From: Hondaea fermentalgiana
Taxonomy: Eukaryota > Sar > Bigyra > Thraustochytrida > Thraustochytriidae
Reading direction: 5' to 3'
Assembly (NCBI GenBank): GCA_014084085.1
Contig: NPFB01000047.1
Span: 62,769 to 126,768 of the forward strand
DNA: 64,000 bases
Position numbers and translations under genes: made by a program. Of the stretch, positions 29,301 through 37,515 are shown piece after piece (the stretch's first letter is position 1; every line of letters begins with the position of its first letter). The notes under the pieces were generated by a model, which searched no databases, had not been told where the DNA came from, and saw nothing but the letters and a program-made list of their open reading frames with translations.

Positions 29301-29589
29301 CGTACCGATCAACGAAGCCGGCTTCATAAGGCTCTGGCTCAGAAAGCGAAGATGGTAGCGACCAACCTCTTTGATCAGAAGCTGGTCTCACCTGGTACGC
29401 CACGACGTTATTGTTGGTGCCGATTTGATGACAAGAGAGCGTTGTGACTGTGAGAAACGTTGCAAGTCGAGACGCTAAGCGCTTGTACGTTCTCGTGCTT
29501 CGCCTTGATCGTCTCCTTGAGCCGGGGACTATGTTTTCAAGCTCGTCGTGCGCCGGCGACAGGCTTGGGCTCGAGCTACAAGACTGCAT
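23311..29589 (-). CDS. giant surface protein with EGF-like, Calx-beta, PA14 and filamin-type repeats
   Basis: 2092 residues from ATG 29589. A basic N-terminus with RRRSRRSTR precedes a hydrophobic stretch at about 38-53 (signal or signal-anchor). Cys-rich EGF-like modules span about 163-316. A Calx-beta repeat with the acidic DDEHFDLLL signature lies at about 420-526. A PA14-type domain is at about 620-766 (FYDVPF ... VTLDGIVVLDDWD). Filamin/ABP280 Ig-like repeats follow with the recurring VRDxxGN-type core (LVLRDPYGNRI, VHLRDEFGNKV, ITARDAFGNVL). Two further PA14-like domains lie at about 1336-1486 and 1860-1990. PA14 modules bind glycans, so an extracellular adhesion or recognition role is likely. 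No C-terminal membrane segment was seen, so it is secreted or held by the N-terminal anchor. No intron is needed over 6.3 kb. Confidence 0.87.
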   Translation of the reverse strand: MQSCSSSPSLSPAHDELENIVPGSRRRSRRSTRTYKRLASRLATFLTVTTLSCHQIGTNNNVVAYQVRPASDQRGWSLPSSLSEPEPYEAGFVDRYGDGSLRMRGRTRINEGGQARTPGIHGDFAPGVKYNPENETLSFLPGLSRTNQVLRFEHEGVLPRQICPSMVGPRADGAYYCIDENHGFCDKRSGMCHCYEGYEGEDCSACKTTHFPDPTDNSTCIPKVLCPSDCSGAGTCDLSTGVCACKPHRTGTDCSVPRCHVSAGGELCTTCDAISGACTECARLHYLAEDGTCQPCTDFDPRCVRCTAQDRCLACGDPILLSIRRSGRRYTDPVLPFDEIARELAISLPFGTQDPRAFDEAEPFPKIDEAAGLADYSVDCVQGPSTAAWTCSPASQSHVQCGHHGTLSFSSPTYAVLESAHYLEITVQRTGGGYGHVAVDYELRYGTAGPEDVSPTATYTSLQRLDFLPGVVSLTFHISIHDDAVLEDDEHFDLLLLNPRSIDDPSIPVSLGPQHQAQVTIHDDDFWYADAQSSILYHPTWVAQAGDTFSFAVFLRTSTGLALEDALPSSVKLVAQITDSVPAKPGTPMLECAHLAADEYICTHPVGPVLKYHTIATLAKAGGLVAEFYDVPFIESADPFLRRVDTVLDFIWGHGPIALTARDYVTVRWHGAIALPASATSTAVQLRVLANDRARVTLDGIVVLDDWDHGPLGTAATVTVELIQGNLHHIQVDYRELDGSAHLQLLWSIDGANFEVVPPSALYQLLPLPDMNTTILTADVDAASTFATGSCLETSIAGDPCVFFIHPRDAYTNGDPNITQDVFFEATVTLETASVPGNTLLPGNSVVLGTINATEDVPSTLQVVIDPIAAGTHTLEITVGNVHIAGSPFLLQVEPTHPHGPSFDVSGSGTETAPVSTHVVGDLKSVNLVLRDPYGNRIEEDLSALISIQVVHASAPGEVVTADISYLGSSEYLATYTVTRADQVNVQATIGCNQFGASVPCEHIAASPYALIFMHAASSAEHTFASGAGTAGATSGIEASVIVHLRDEFGNKVDTTPEAAASLSLRLVFDDGTFEDFVGVCVHQAEDLFSCPYTPARAEEQASLFIYLGGVAINEANAYTVDVSDGSCDAAQSFSSGVGNAYAVAGDITYFTVESHDAAGNPRVGPCADGITFRTDLAFYVDTTPPADGEPGIYTLSYNATLAGLASIAVYMVDATDTPIGTIMDSPLNVTVGPNSVEHARAIIRGAGLTQGVAGALHPVSIQAVDAFGNNLTQNGDVKFRVTHVEEDIDFMAGDLDQGLYNGSYVPFVAQNGTLQISVTQPGGIDAAYYRTRFFGSEPVEKVEQSLAFVWDDYASWDEDPLLENSAAWGARMFGLLKAPALGAVPSAIEYDLRTAHLENGMVRLGFRLRIDGGGARLWVNGKLLVDQWPEADVGITAWAQLPSQVPALAFLPIQLDFARDSSHPTAALSLEWATFDRAGQLASTPEQVPDEALYRWREISTFYPITVPAAAHPEASYVVDWTPLENLVAGVETIFEVQVTDAFGNDVFTHDDLVQVYGWSVPDLRGVDDGLDPDGMLVSASIVADPEERGGRFQIALTPTASGEFIVFIAVNTPEMHADLGRSELLEQLRLYQVADAPRRLSVRPGAISAVECSVSGSEVSANIAGEQGVFYVQVRDVSGNRREDENDVQAITVYEDARWGGNVTYQSHGLFQVTYTMLSAGVWNITIELSDGSSIAPFEIVVSPAEAFAATTSTSVVGDAAALTSPLQISITARDAFGNVLDRGGDRFVLYAELQDAFTPQLVLGETPANDLRPFRFGAPWVDFLQSTVDHTNGTYTMTLDFGTLEGSFLLHVELASGTGLLGSFFASPAALEGELALASDVLVQNAGSLQTIAATRAHYAGYVWVEHTANYSFALATDAEVGNDLEDGDHSQEQVISVGYVPLSQNESFRLRGDRVYPLAIKTWARPPFRLHLEWETALGADAAAAQPEQELTGHAQVTKYSQTFILSSDLSGQLGEGDKVRVRDEVFTVTAFDETRQILHVDLPYGGESSAAERIYRRVRRSSIPNENLYPRASPVSQSPLALTLQTP

Positions 29590-29869
29590 GGTGTAGCTGT
29601 GTTGCAACAAACTCGAAGGAAGACTGTGCAAGGGCTGGCCCGACGGACAACGTTCAGGGCAAGAAAGCTCTACCGCTCAGCAAGCAACGCGCGAGCTCGC
29701 ACGTTTCTTTGCCTGCCCGGGAGACTTGGAGTATCGCTTTGCTCCCTACCTCGTTGCGAAAATTGGCCAGACCCAGATGATCATTTATCAGTCAACGGAC
29801 CATAAAGAGGTCTATTTCGACAAAGAGGCTCAACGGGTTTTCGACCACTGGCAGTGGCACTTGAAATAA
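29531..29869 (+). CDS. possible small gene, divergent and overlapping the giant gene start
   Basis: The plus strand is open from 29597 to the TAA at 29867-29869 and reads like protein: ATRELARFFACPGDLEYRFA, then YLVAKIGQTQMIIYQSTDHK, ending in FDHWQWHLK. It lacks a good ATG. The in-frame ATG at 29531 is separated from it by a TAG at 29594. A 42-nt intron from 29591 (ATG|GTGTAG) to 29632 (GCAAG|GGC) would remove the stop and give 98 residues. Its first exon would then be antisense to the N-terminal codons of the giant surface protein. No family recognised. The 3' part looks coding; the 5' structure is speculative. Confidence 0.35.
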
Positions 29870-30443
29870 AGTTTGTAAAAAGCTAACTTACAAATTAGGT
29901 ATGATGTGTAGTCCTCGGCCCTAGCCTAGGCTCGACGCTTGCGAGGGCTCATGGTGAAAATCGTACATGGACGGGAAATGAAACATAGATTGACCATGCA
30001 CACGGTTCTAATTTTGTTTGGCTTGTTGTTTCTTAGAGATTGAGCATGCCAGTGAACTTCGGAGATGCGAACGAAAACGTTGAACATGAAAAGGACAAAT
30101 CTTCCCGCCTGATCGATCACGGCAAAGGTGATGATTTGGCTAGCAAAGCCGCAGAGACACGCACCAAGAAATCGTGAAGATGACGCTTGGTGCTATTTTC
30201 CAGCAGGATGTCGCGTATCATGCCTACTATAATATCAGCTTGAGACCGGACCGCGGCTGTCTCGAGTCGTTGAAGCACTTTTTTTTGTGTGGACAGGCTC
30301 GGCATTGAATAAAATAATTTCTTTCCTTTCCTTTCCTTTCCATTGCTCTGCAATGAAAAAAGAACCAAGTTTCAGGATCGATGAAGAAGATGCAAATTCT
30401 ACGTATTGACATTGTCAAAAAGAACAAGGTGAAAAAAAAGTGG
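29870..30443. other. intergenic spacer
   Basis: 574 bp of AT-rich sequence with a CTTTC microsatellite at about 30320-30341. It is probably the 3' region of the CDF gene (minus) and of the small plus-strand candidate. No gene supported. Confidence 0.5.
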
Positions 30444-32444
30444 TCAAGATGAAGAAGAAGCGAGAGTCTTGGCTAGCTTGTCAGCAGCAGCCCGAGCTTG
30501 GGCCTGTTCAACCTCGCGTGCTAGGGAAGAAGTTGACGACGCAGAGGCGTGACGACGGTGGTGCCGATGATGATGGCGGTGTTGCTGATCATCATTCTTC
30601 TTGCTTGCAGATGCAAGAAGAGCCTCCGCTTCAGCGCCGGTAGGTTCCTGATCAACCTTGACGTCGCAAGTGGTGCTGTGAGACCCATCAGAGTGCCGAT
30701 GATGATGCTTTTGGTGGCGCACAACGACATGGCGCTTGTAGGTGCCGGGCGGAAGACCTGGCGGATTCGCCTTGCTGTAAATATCGCCAACGACCTCGAC
30801 TTGTTCTTCAATGTCAACAATGCTGGAGGTGGCCGAGTCTTCATCCGAAGAGTAGCCTCCAGCAGGCGTTGTCTGCGGCGTCACGTAGTACGCGGCCTTG
30901 TGTTCGTCCTCGTCGCGCGCCATGTAATCGACATGCACAAAGGCACGCTCGACCCTTTCGAGGCTCTCAATACGCTTTTGCAAGTCGAGAGAAATATCGT
31001 GGGCATCGTAAACGACCATGGTTCCCGGAAGAACAACTTCAACCTCGACAAGGTAGTGCTTTCCGAAGTGGTAAGCACGTACGACATCGACGTACATGCG
31101 TTCATGGAAGCTGTCCGCAAGGTGGCGGACTTGCTCAAGAAACTCTGGATCGGCCGCGACTCCCTCGAGCATTTCAGCCTGTTCTTTTGCAACCTGGGCC
31201 CACATGTAGCAAATGTAGATGGCAATGAGAATGCCACCCACAGGGTCCAACCACCAAAGGTTGACGTACTTGTTTGCGAGAAAGGCGGTGGCAAGAGCGA
31301 TGCCGTTGGACAAGATATCGTTGCGATGGTCTTCTGCGAGCACCATCATGCTATCGCTCTCGTCGCGGTAGGCATGGCAAACGACAAAAAGACAAAGTTT
31401 GACCAGAATGGCCGTTCCGAGAAGCTCGACAGTAAAACGGTCGGTCGCTGGTACGAGACTTGCGGCATCCTCGCCGCCGATGGTGCCCCGGATAATGGTA
31501 TGCCCGCTCTCCCAGACGAGCTGCAGGCCTGCGATCCCCATGAGCGACGCACAGACAATAATTCCGATGGGCTCGAGACGGTTTCTGCCAACAGGATATT
31601 TTTCCTCGTCGACGTGGCGGGTGCCGCGCATAGCGTAATAGATGATTGTTTGGGACACGAGGTCCAAAAATGAGTCGACAGCCGATGCCATGACGGCGAG
31701 AGAGCGACTGGCGACAGAGACATAAATCTTGAAGGAGAAGAGGCAGACGTTGGCAAACATCGAAATGCCCGCGAGAAGTTTCACACGCCTTCGGATCTTT
31801 GCGCGACGCTTGTGGATCTCGCGCAAGGATTCGTCTTTCGGAGTGCTCTTGGCCCGCTTCTTCTTTTTCTTTTTATCCTTGTTGCGACCGTCGCTCTCTT
31901 CGCCGCCCTCCAGCTCGGGAGGTGGATTGACGCGAATCTGCACGCTGTCCCCGTTGCTTCCGTACCAGCCCTTGGGGCCAGACTGCTTTGCGGCGCCGCT
32001 CGCGCTTCCACCAAGAAGAGGTGCGGTATCGCTGGTCTCGAGGTCTACGGAGCTTGCCGCATTCTGATACTGATCGGCGCGGTCGTAGCTGTTACTTTTG
32101 CTGCTTTTGCTCGTCCCCACGTTCGTGCTGCTTTCAAGACCAAGGTCGAGGACCTCATCGGAATCCCCACTGAGATTGTCGTCGTTAACGTCGTCGTTGT
32201 TGTTGTTGTCGATGGCGCCAGCAGTGCCCCGTTTCTCGGCGTTCACGGTCATTTTCCCTCCAACATCGGCCTCTTCATCAGACCTGTCGAGTGAGTCGTT
32301 GCCGAGGACATCGACGTCGCTCGACGTATCCTCCATGTTCATCACGTCGACCAGGCTCGTCGCGCTCGTCGACGTGACCGAGTTCTGGTCAAGCTCGCGC
32401 GTCGCAGCTTCGCCCCCCGCCTGCTCGTGCTGCTCGAGCTCCAT
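30444..32444 (-). CDS. CDF cation efflux transporter, manganese type
   Basis: 666 residues from ATG 32444. A long acidic, Ser/Asn-rich cytosolic N-terminus (1 to ~215) ends in a Lys run. The cation diffusion facilitator domain follows with six membrane segments between about 222 and 418. The metal-site motifs are D257-x3-D261 (DSFLD) and D372-x3-D376 (DHRND), and YPVGRNRLEPIG lies near 283-294. Asp rather than His in the second motif is the mark of the Mn-CDF group, which exports Mn2+ by proton antiport into vacuole, Golgi or outside. The cytosolic C-terminal domain follows (~420-510). The tail then carries two His-rich clusters (HQKHHHRHS and HRHHHRHHRRH), unusual for this group. The frame stays open upstream to 32834, but that stretch is GC-rich low complexity. 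Confidence 0.9.
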   Translation of the reverse strand: MELEQHEQAGGEAATRELDQNSVTSTSATSLVDVMNMEDTSSDVDVLGNDSLDRSDEEADVGGKMTVNAEKRGTAGAIDNNNNDDVNDDNLSGDSDEVLDLGLESSTNVGTSKSSKSNSYDRADQYQNAASSVDLETSDTAPLLGGSASGAAKQSGPKGWYGSNGDSVQIRVNPPPELEGGEESDGRNKDKKKKKKRAKSTPKDESLREIHKRRAKIRRRVKLLAGISMFANVCLFSFKIYVSVASRSLAVMASAVDSFLDLVSQTIIYYAMRGTRHVDEEKYPVGRNRLEPIGIIVCASLMGIAGLQLVWESGHTIIRGTIGGEDAASLVPATDRFTVELLGTAILVKLCLFVVCHAYRDESDSMMVLAEDHRNDILSNGIALATAFLANKYVNLWWLDPVGGILIAIYICYMWAQVAKEQAEMLEGVAADPEFLEQVRHLADSFHERMYVDVVRAYHFGKHYLVEVEVVLPGTMVVYDAHDISLDLQKRIESLERVERAFVHVDYMARDEDEHKAAYYVTPQTTPAGGYSSDEDSATSSIVDIEEQVEVVGDIYSKANPPGLPPGTYKRHVVVRHQKHHHRHSDGSHSTTCDVKVDQEPTGAEAEALLASASKKNDDQQHRHHHRHHRRHASASSTSSLAREVEQAQARAAADKLAKTLASSSS

Positions 32445-33424
32445 GAAGAGCGAGCCTTCGCCGCCGCCCTGCGTTCGCCGCCCGCCTGCCTGCCTGCCTG
32501 CCTGCCTGCCCCGCCGCCCGCCGCCCGCGCCGTGCGCACGCCCTCGCCCGCGCCCGCGCGCGCGCCGCCTGCTGGCTCCGGCCCCGCGCAGAAAAGGAGT
32601 TTTGGTCGCCGCAAATCTGCTTGCTGCCCGTGCAGTGAGCGACGAATCAATCGATCCAACAGCCAGCAGCTGTCTGTGTAATGGCAGGCAAGGCTGAACC
32701 CGATCTTGGTGGATGCGGGGAGCACAACGAGGCGCGAGGAGTGGACACGCGGAGGTGGGAGCTAGCTGCGCGAGGCAGGCGCGCTGTGCCGCGGGGCGGT
32801 CCTCTTCCATGCCCAGGAGACCGTTTCTTGCCAAGGAGAGCGCAGGCAGGGGTTTCTACATCGGGAGGGGCTCAATTTCTCGTGGTCGGCAGGAGCACTT
32901 CTATCATACAATGCATGCAGCGTGGCGCGATGGAGGAGAGGCAGACCCAAGCTGGGGCCTAGCTAGGAGGGCTACTTTATTTCGCAAGTGAACCGATGAT
33001 CGCGAAATCCTTTTTCGTCTTTGGTCTTTTTGCGATGGTGATGCCCGCAGCCATTTCTCGCACACGCATCATCTTGAAGGGCGATCAATCTTTCGTGTCG
33101 GTCGCGAAAAAAAATCAGTCTTGGTGTTTGTGTTCGCATGTAGGCAATTCACATGTTCGGACGAGGATTCACTGTGATGATGGTTCCACGCAAAATAAGC
33201 AGCAGCAGGAGCAGCAGCAGCAGGAGCAGGAGCCAATAGCAGCAAATGCACTAAAAACTATTCTTCACTTGCGAAAAGAGCATTCTTCACTTTGCTGGAG
33301 CTACTTTAAAATAAAAGCATACTGCAGCGAGCTGCTGCTTGCGTCCAGAGAAACAGAGAAACAAACTAAAAAGCAAACCAGAGGACTTGACTTGCGACCG
33401 CGCTGCCGACGCTCGGCCGCCACG
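32445..33424. promoter_or_regulatory. divergent spacer between the CDF transporter and bL33m
   Basis: 980 bp holding the promoters and leaders of both genes. It contains a GCCT microsatellite (about 32483-32511) and an AGC/AGG-rich tract (about 33196-33240). No further gene supported. Confidence 0.45.
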
Positions 33425-33799
33425 ATGGCTAAGGTACGTTGGCCCGTCGCCGCTCGCGCTGCCGTGCTTACGTGCGCAACTCGCTCCACTTCCAGTGCCG
33501 CCGACGCGCCGGCCCGGAAGGCGGACGCGAGGAAATCTGGACATGAGAGGAGGTGATGTGGCTGGAGGAGTGGTCGCTGGGGACGCGAGAGACTAACACG
33601 AGCTGCCTACGGCGACGATGCGCAGGGACGGAGGATCCTGATCAAAATGGCCAGCACGGCTGGCACGGGTTTCTACTACACAACCAAGAAGAACCCCACG
33701 AACGCACCACAAAAGCTCGTGCTTAAAAAGTACGACCCCATCGTGCAGCGCCACGTGCTCTTTTCCGAGACCAAGCTGCCGAGCGGCAAGAAGCGATAA
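33425..33799 (+). CDS. mitochondrial ribosomal protein bL33m, two exons
   Basis: Exon 1 is only nine bases (33425-33433, coding MAK). A 192-nt intron follows (33434-33625, donor AAG|GTACGT, acceptor GCGCAG|GGA, branch candidate gactaac). Exon 2 runs 33626-33799. The joined protein is 60 residues: [20 protein letters not shown], then [24 protein letters not shown] and a basic end. This matches bacterial and mitochondrial L33 along its full length (MAKG start, S-AGTGxxY, L-KKxDP). Most eukaryotic L33 proteins of this size serve the large subunit of the mitoribosome near the E site. No separate targeting sequence is visible, which is usual for L33. A search restricted to single long frames would miss it. 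Confidence 0.92.
33434..33625 (+). other. intron of the bL33m gene
   Basis: 192 nt, GT-AG, phase 0, placed directly after the third codon. Removing it restores the conserved MAKG start of L33. Confidence 0.9.
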
Positions 33800-34065
33800 G
33801 CAAGAGGTGGCCTTTGATGGCGAGGGACCGTCTCACCCTTTACAAACAGAAATAAAAACCCAAGAGAGCTCTTTGCTTCTTTTCCTCTTCCTTGATCGTC
33901 ATGCCGCGTGCTTCAGCAGATTGGTGAGCATCAATCAGCCTGCATACACAGCGTAAACAAGAGATGTTAGCAAGTCAGTCAGTCTCTTTATGTTCAAGAC
34001 AAGCCTCCATCCGCTTTCATGCATGCGTGCGCAATAAGGTGACCACTTATTACCGTGTTTGTTTG

Positions 34066-37000
34066 TTATTCGACGTCGTCTACATTGATGCTGGAGAGAG
34101 ACTTGCTGCGCATCTTCAAGACCGCAGAAAGCTCGCCAATGAGTCCGCCAGCGGCTGGCGGGTGAGCAACCGATGGGCGCATTGACGCGCCTCGCCGGAG
34201 CGGCTCCTTGACTTTTGTTTTATCGTGTAAAGGTGGCCGTGCAAACACCTTGCTGCCGACATCTTCGTTGGACTCTTTCTTTTCAACAGTGTCTTCTGCT
34301 TCATTTGCCGGGACAGAATCTTCGTCGTGACCATCTGTTCCGCACGTCGCCTCATGCTCATCACTTACGGTGAGATTTCTGGCACTTGCATTTTGTTTTG
34401 CACATTGCTTGATGAGTTGCGAAACGGATGAGACGGTGCTGCGGCGTTTTGCGCTCGAGCTTTCGCCAGGAGCGCCTTGCTTGACCTCCTCGATATCTGC
34501 GCCGTCCATGTCGCTGTCGTTAACCTTGAGACCGCGAGCAATCTTTGTGAGAGACACCGGCGAACCTGATGGGGTCTTGTCAGAGGAGGCTGACGCTTCA
34601 GGTCGGCAAGCGCCAATCACCGATGCGCGGCGGCGAAGTTCTGCAAAAAAGTCTTGCGAATTGACGCCTTGGCGCCGACACGTCGCGGCGTCTTCGCCGC
34701 TGGACGGGTCTGATCGAGCCTTGGCTTTGGCCGCCACAGCGGCAGCCAGCGAGAGACCCAGTGGATTCTTGCCACCTTTTGCCCCGCCCTTTCCCGCAGC
34801 CGCAGGAACACCAGCAGCAGCCAGGGCTGCTGCAGCAGCAGCGGCAGCGAGTGGATTTGTTGAGATGGCCGGTGCCTGTGCTGGGGATGCCGCTGACTCA
34901 GGAGGATTCAGCGGAGCGTCATAGGCAGGGTTGCGCTGGTGGGCTTTGGGAAGCGAGCCGTTTTCGAGTTTTTTGTTCATATCTTGAAGCGTGTTGAGCA
35001 CGCCTTCGCGCCAGCCTGCCTTCTTGCCGTCGCTATCGGATGCGAATTCCTCCGGCAAGCTTGCATAGACGGCTCGAACTTCTCGCAGATCAAGGCCTTG
35101 CGTGGAAAAGGTTCCGGAAAGATCGGCAATGTGCATGCGCGCGATTTCCTCGTGAGACATGTGGATGAGCCGGAGCGCTTTGCGCTGGAAAACTCGCTTG
35201 GCAAGAGCGGCCGAAAGCTTGAAGGTCTCGCGAAGGTCCTTCATGGCCGTTCCTTGGGCAATGCATTCGGGGAAGATGGCGCGCAACTCATCGAGTGCCG
35301 TCTGATTGATCTCACGGTTCTTGTCTTCCCATTCTTGCTTTTGCCGCGCTTCGCGCTCCTTAAAGTCCTTGTGGTTGCGGACAATTTTGTCGAGCATTTC
35401 AAACTTGTTGGACGCAGCGGCAGACTCGGCCGGGTCTTCGCTCATCATCAAGGGCACGAGGTCCTTCATCTTGGCCTCGGCATCGTCGAGTGTTCCATCC
35501 CAGTCGAGATCGTCCATGTCGCCAAGGTCGAGCGCATCTTCGAGCGCCTTGAGTTTTGTGAGGACGACGTCGTGCTCTTCCTTGGAAACGAAGCCAGTCG
35601 GGGTGGCTTTGAGCTTTGTCTTCTTTTTGTCCAAGGACGATGTGTGTCCGGAGGATGACGATGAAGCCAATGGCGGCTCATAGGAAGAGGACTCGGCGTC
35701 AGCGCTCGAGGACTTGCTTTCATCGGGGCCCGGGTCGTAATCTCTGGCGACATTGACAACAGCCTTGCGTACCGTTTCGACTTCGCGAAGGCTAACGGGT
35801 GCCTTGAAGCTGGTCGCACTTTCCCCCGAAGAAGTTGTGAGGATGCCACTCGCGCGGAGAGCTCGGCGGCGGCCAAAGTGAAGCTGGGAGGCAATTCCCG
35901 GCCAGCCAAGACCTCGCTTGACAAGGACTGCAAAGTTATGAATGTACTCGAGCACTTCGAGCTGAGCAACCTTGCGCCTACGTCGTTCCCGACAAACGTC
36001 CCGGAAATAGTCAAAGGCGTTGGTCGCGCCGGGCGCATCTGCACCATCGGCCGTTTGGCTTTGAGAACTATCGTGGGACTTGAGCTTGGAGGACGCAGCG
36101 CGATGTTTGGGTGGCGCAGGGGAGGCCTTGCGAGCAGAAAGTGTAAGCTTGCGCTGCTGAAGAATTGAAGTATGCTTCTTTTTTGCTCGAGTATTGCGGA
36201 GGTAGCGACGCGGGAAGAGGAAGCGATCGAGCAGGGGCACGAGATCCTCGGGACCCGAGGACGCTTTGGAGAAGAGATCAGATTTGACCATGATGCGCAT
36301 AAAGCATTCTGTAAAAGTCGGCAAATCCAAGGTTCGATTAAAAACTTGGCTTTGCAAACTCACATTGCAAAAGGTGTCCTCCCAGGTGCACTCTTGCAGC
36401 GTTTCGTAAAAGGCGTCCTGAACGGCGACAAAAGGAACGTACTCGGGAAAGACATCGAGATTGCGCAGCATGCGGCGGAGGTCGGAAAATCCCAGGTGTC
36501 CTCGCGGGGCGTACGAAAGAAACAATGCAGCGAGACCCGCTTTGGTGTCAGGATTGGCAAGCCAACGAAGTATTGGCGGCTCCGCGAAGCTGATGAGGTG
36601 GAAACCGACCTGTCTCCGGGCCACCATGGGGAGCAGGTGCAAATAAGAGAACGTCTGGCAAGGTTTGGCGTCGTGCTCGTAGGCGAGATGCGCGAGTTTA
36701 TGGACGCAAAAGCCAAAGGCTTCAAAGCTCAGCGTCGTAACGCTTTCCTCGCGAAGCACAAGCTTTGACTCTGCGCATTTAAGGTGCTCTTCATCCACGA
36801 GCACGTCTGTCTGTGGGTTTTCAGGAGTCCTTTTGGGCGCAGTGACTGTATGAGTAGCTTGAAGTTGTGTTTCGTGGTTGGGGCTGGTCTGATTGCCGTT
36901 CTGCATCCAGGAAGCAGCCTCGTTCTCGATGCTATTATCGTCATCGAAATCTTCCTCTTTGCGCTCCTCTTCGTCGTCGTCGTCGTCGTCGTCATCGGCA

Positions 37001-37515
37001 TCGTCATTAACAGAGATGTCGTTATTCTCATGGGCGTTGTCATGGTCATTGTCATTTTCGTCGTCGCTGTCGATGAGAATATACGGATATGAAGGTACGA
37101 GGGCCAATTCGTTGGTGCAAGGACTTGCCGATGATGAGTCTGCAAGGGGCTTGAAAGTACTCTCCTCGTATTGACATCGCTTGGCTAATGCTTCTTGTAC
37201 GAAGTCATGTTCAGCGAGGCCGGCCTCGAAGATGCGCACGGCACGCGCTCGTGTGACGGTGATGACCTTGCAGTCCTGCACAAAGAGGAGCCAAGCCTTG
37301 AGTGAAAGTGGCGAATATGCTGCATAGAGCTCACTTCGCAGGCCTGTGAGCTTGGCGTCCACACGGGGAGAGGCATCCTTCTTTCGGAATCGAGACCCAG
37401 AAGGTGTGGATATCGCCCGTGCGGCAGGAAGCGCGCAAGGTGGCGCGCAAGGCGGCGCGACAGGCGACGAAACTGGTGACGTAGAGGGAAGCGAGAGCGG
37501 CGGCGAGCGGTTCAT
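34066..37515 (-). CDS. large uncharacterised protein
   Basis: 1149 residues from ATG 37515; no domain identified with confidence. After a Pro/Ala-rich start, a helical domain spans about 50-120. An Asp/Asn/Glu-rich linker follows (~145-200, including nine Asp in a row). A second helical region lies at about 255-460, with stretches such as LGFSDLRRMLRNLDVFPEYV and LDLPTFTECFMRIMV that resemble degenerate EF-hand-like helix pairs. The middle is polar. A coiled segment at about 715-800 contains FKEREARQKQEWEDKNREIN. An Ala-rich tract and a Ser-rich tail end the protein. There is no signal peptide or membrane segment. It converges with bL33m (266 bp between stops). The fold of residues 255-460 suggests a calcium-sensor-like or ciliary scaffold role, but that is guesswork. 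Confidence 0.7.
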   Translation of the reverse strand: MNRSPPLSLPSTSPVSSPVAPPCAPPCALPAARAISTPSGSRFRKKDASPRVDAKLTGLRSELYAAYSPLSLKAWLLFVQDCKVITVTRARAVRIFEAGLAEHDFVQEALAKRCQYEESTFKPLADSSSASPCTNELALVPSYPYILIDSDDENDNDHDNAHENNDISVNDDADDDDDDDDEEERKEEDFDDDNSIENEAASWMQNGNQTSPNHETQLQATHTVTAPKRTPENPQTDVLVDEEHLKCAESKLVLREESVTTLSFEAFGFCVHKLAHLAYEHDAKPCQTFSYLHLLPMVARRQVGFHLISFAEPPILRWLANPDTKAGLAALFLSYAPRGHLGFSDLRRMLRNLDVFPEYVPFVAVQDAFYETLQECTWEDTFCNVSLQSQVFNRTLDLPTFTECFMRIMVKSDLFSKASSGPEDLVPLLDRFLFPRRYLRNTRAKKKHTSILQQRKLTLSARKASPAPPKHRAASSKLKSHDSSQSQTADGADAPGATNAFDYFRDVCRERRRRKVAQLEVLEYIHNFAVLVKRGLGWPGIASQLHFGRRRALRASGILTTSSGESATSFKAPVSLREVETVRKAVVNVARDYDPGPDESKSSSADAESSSYEPPLASSSSSGHTSSLDKKKTKLKATPTGFVSKEEHDVVLTKLKALEDALDLGDMDDLDWDGTLDDAEAKMKDLVPLMMSEDPAESAAASNKFEMLDKIVRNHKDFKEREARQKQEWEDKNREINQTALDELRAIFPECIAQGTAMKDLRETFKLSAALAKRVFQRKALRLIHMSHEEIARMHIADLSGTFSTQGLDLREVRAVYASLPEEFASDSDGKKAGWREGVLNTLQDMNKKLENGSLPKAHQRNPAYDAPLNPPESAASPAQAPAISTNPLAAAAAAAALAAAGVPAAAGKGGAKGGKNPLGLSLAAAVAAKAKARSDPSSGEDAATCRRQGVNSQDFFAELRRRASVIGACRPEASASSDKTPSGSPVSLTKIARGLKVNDSDMDGADIEEVKQGAPGESSSAKRRSTVSSVSQLIKQCAKQNASARNLTVSDEHEATCGTDGHDEDSVPANEAEDTVEKKESNEDVGSKVFARPPLHDKTKVKEPLRRGASMRPSVAHPPAAGGLIGELSAVLKMRSKSLSSINVDDVE

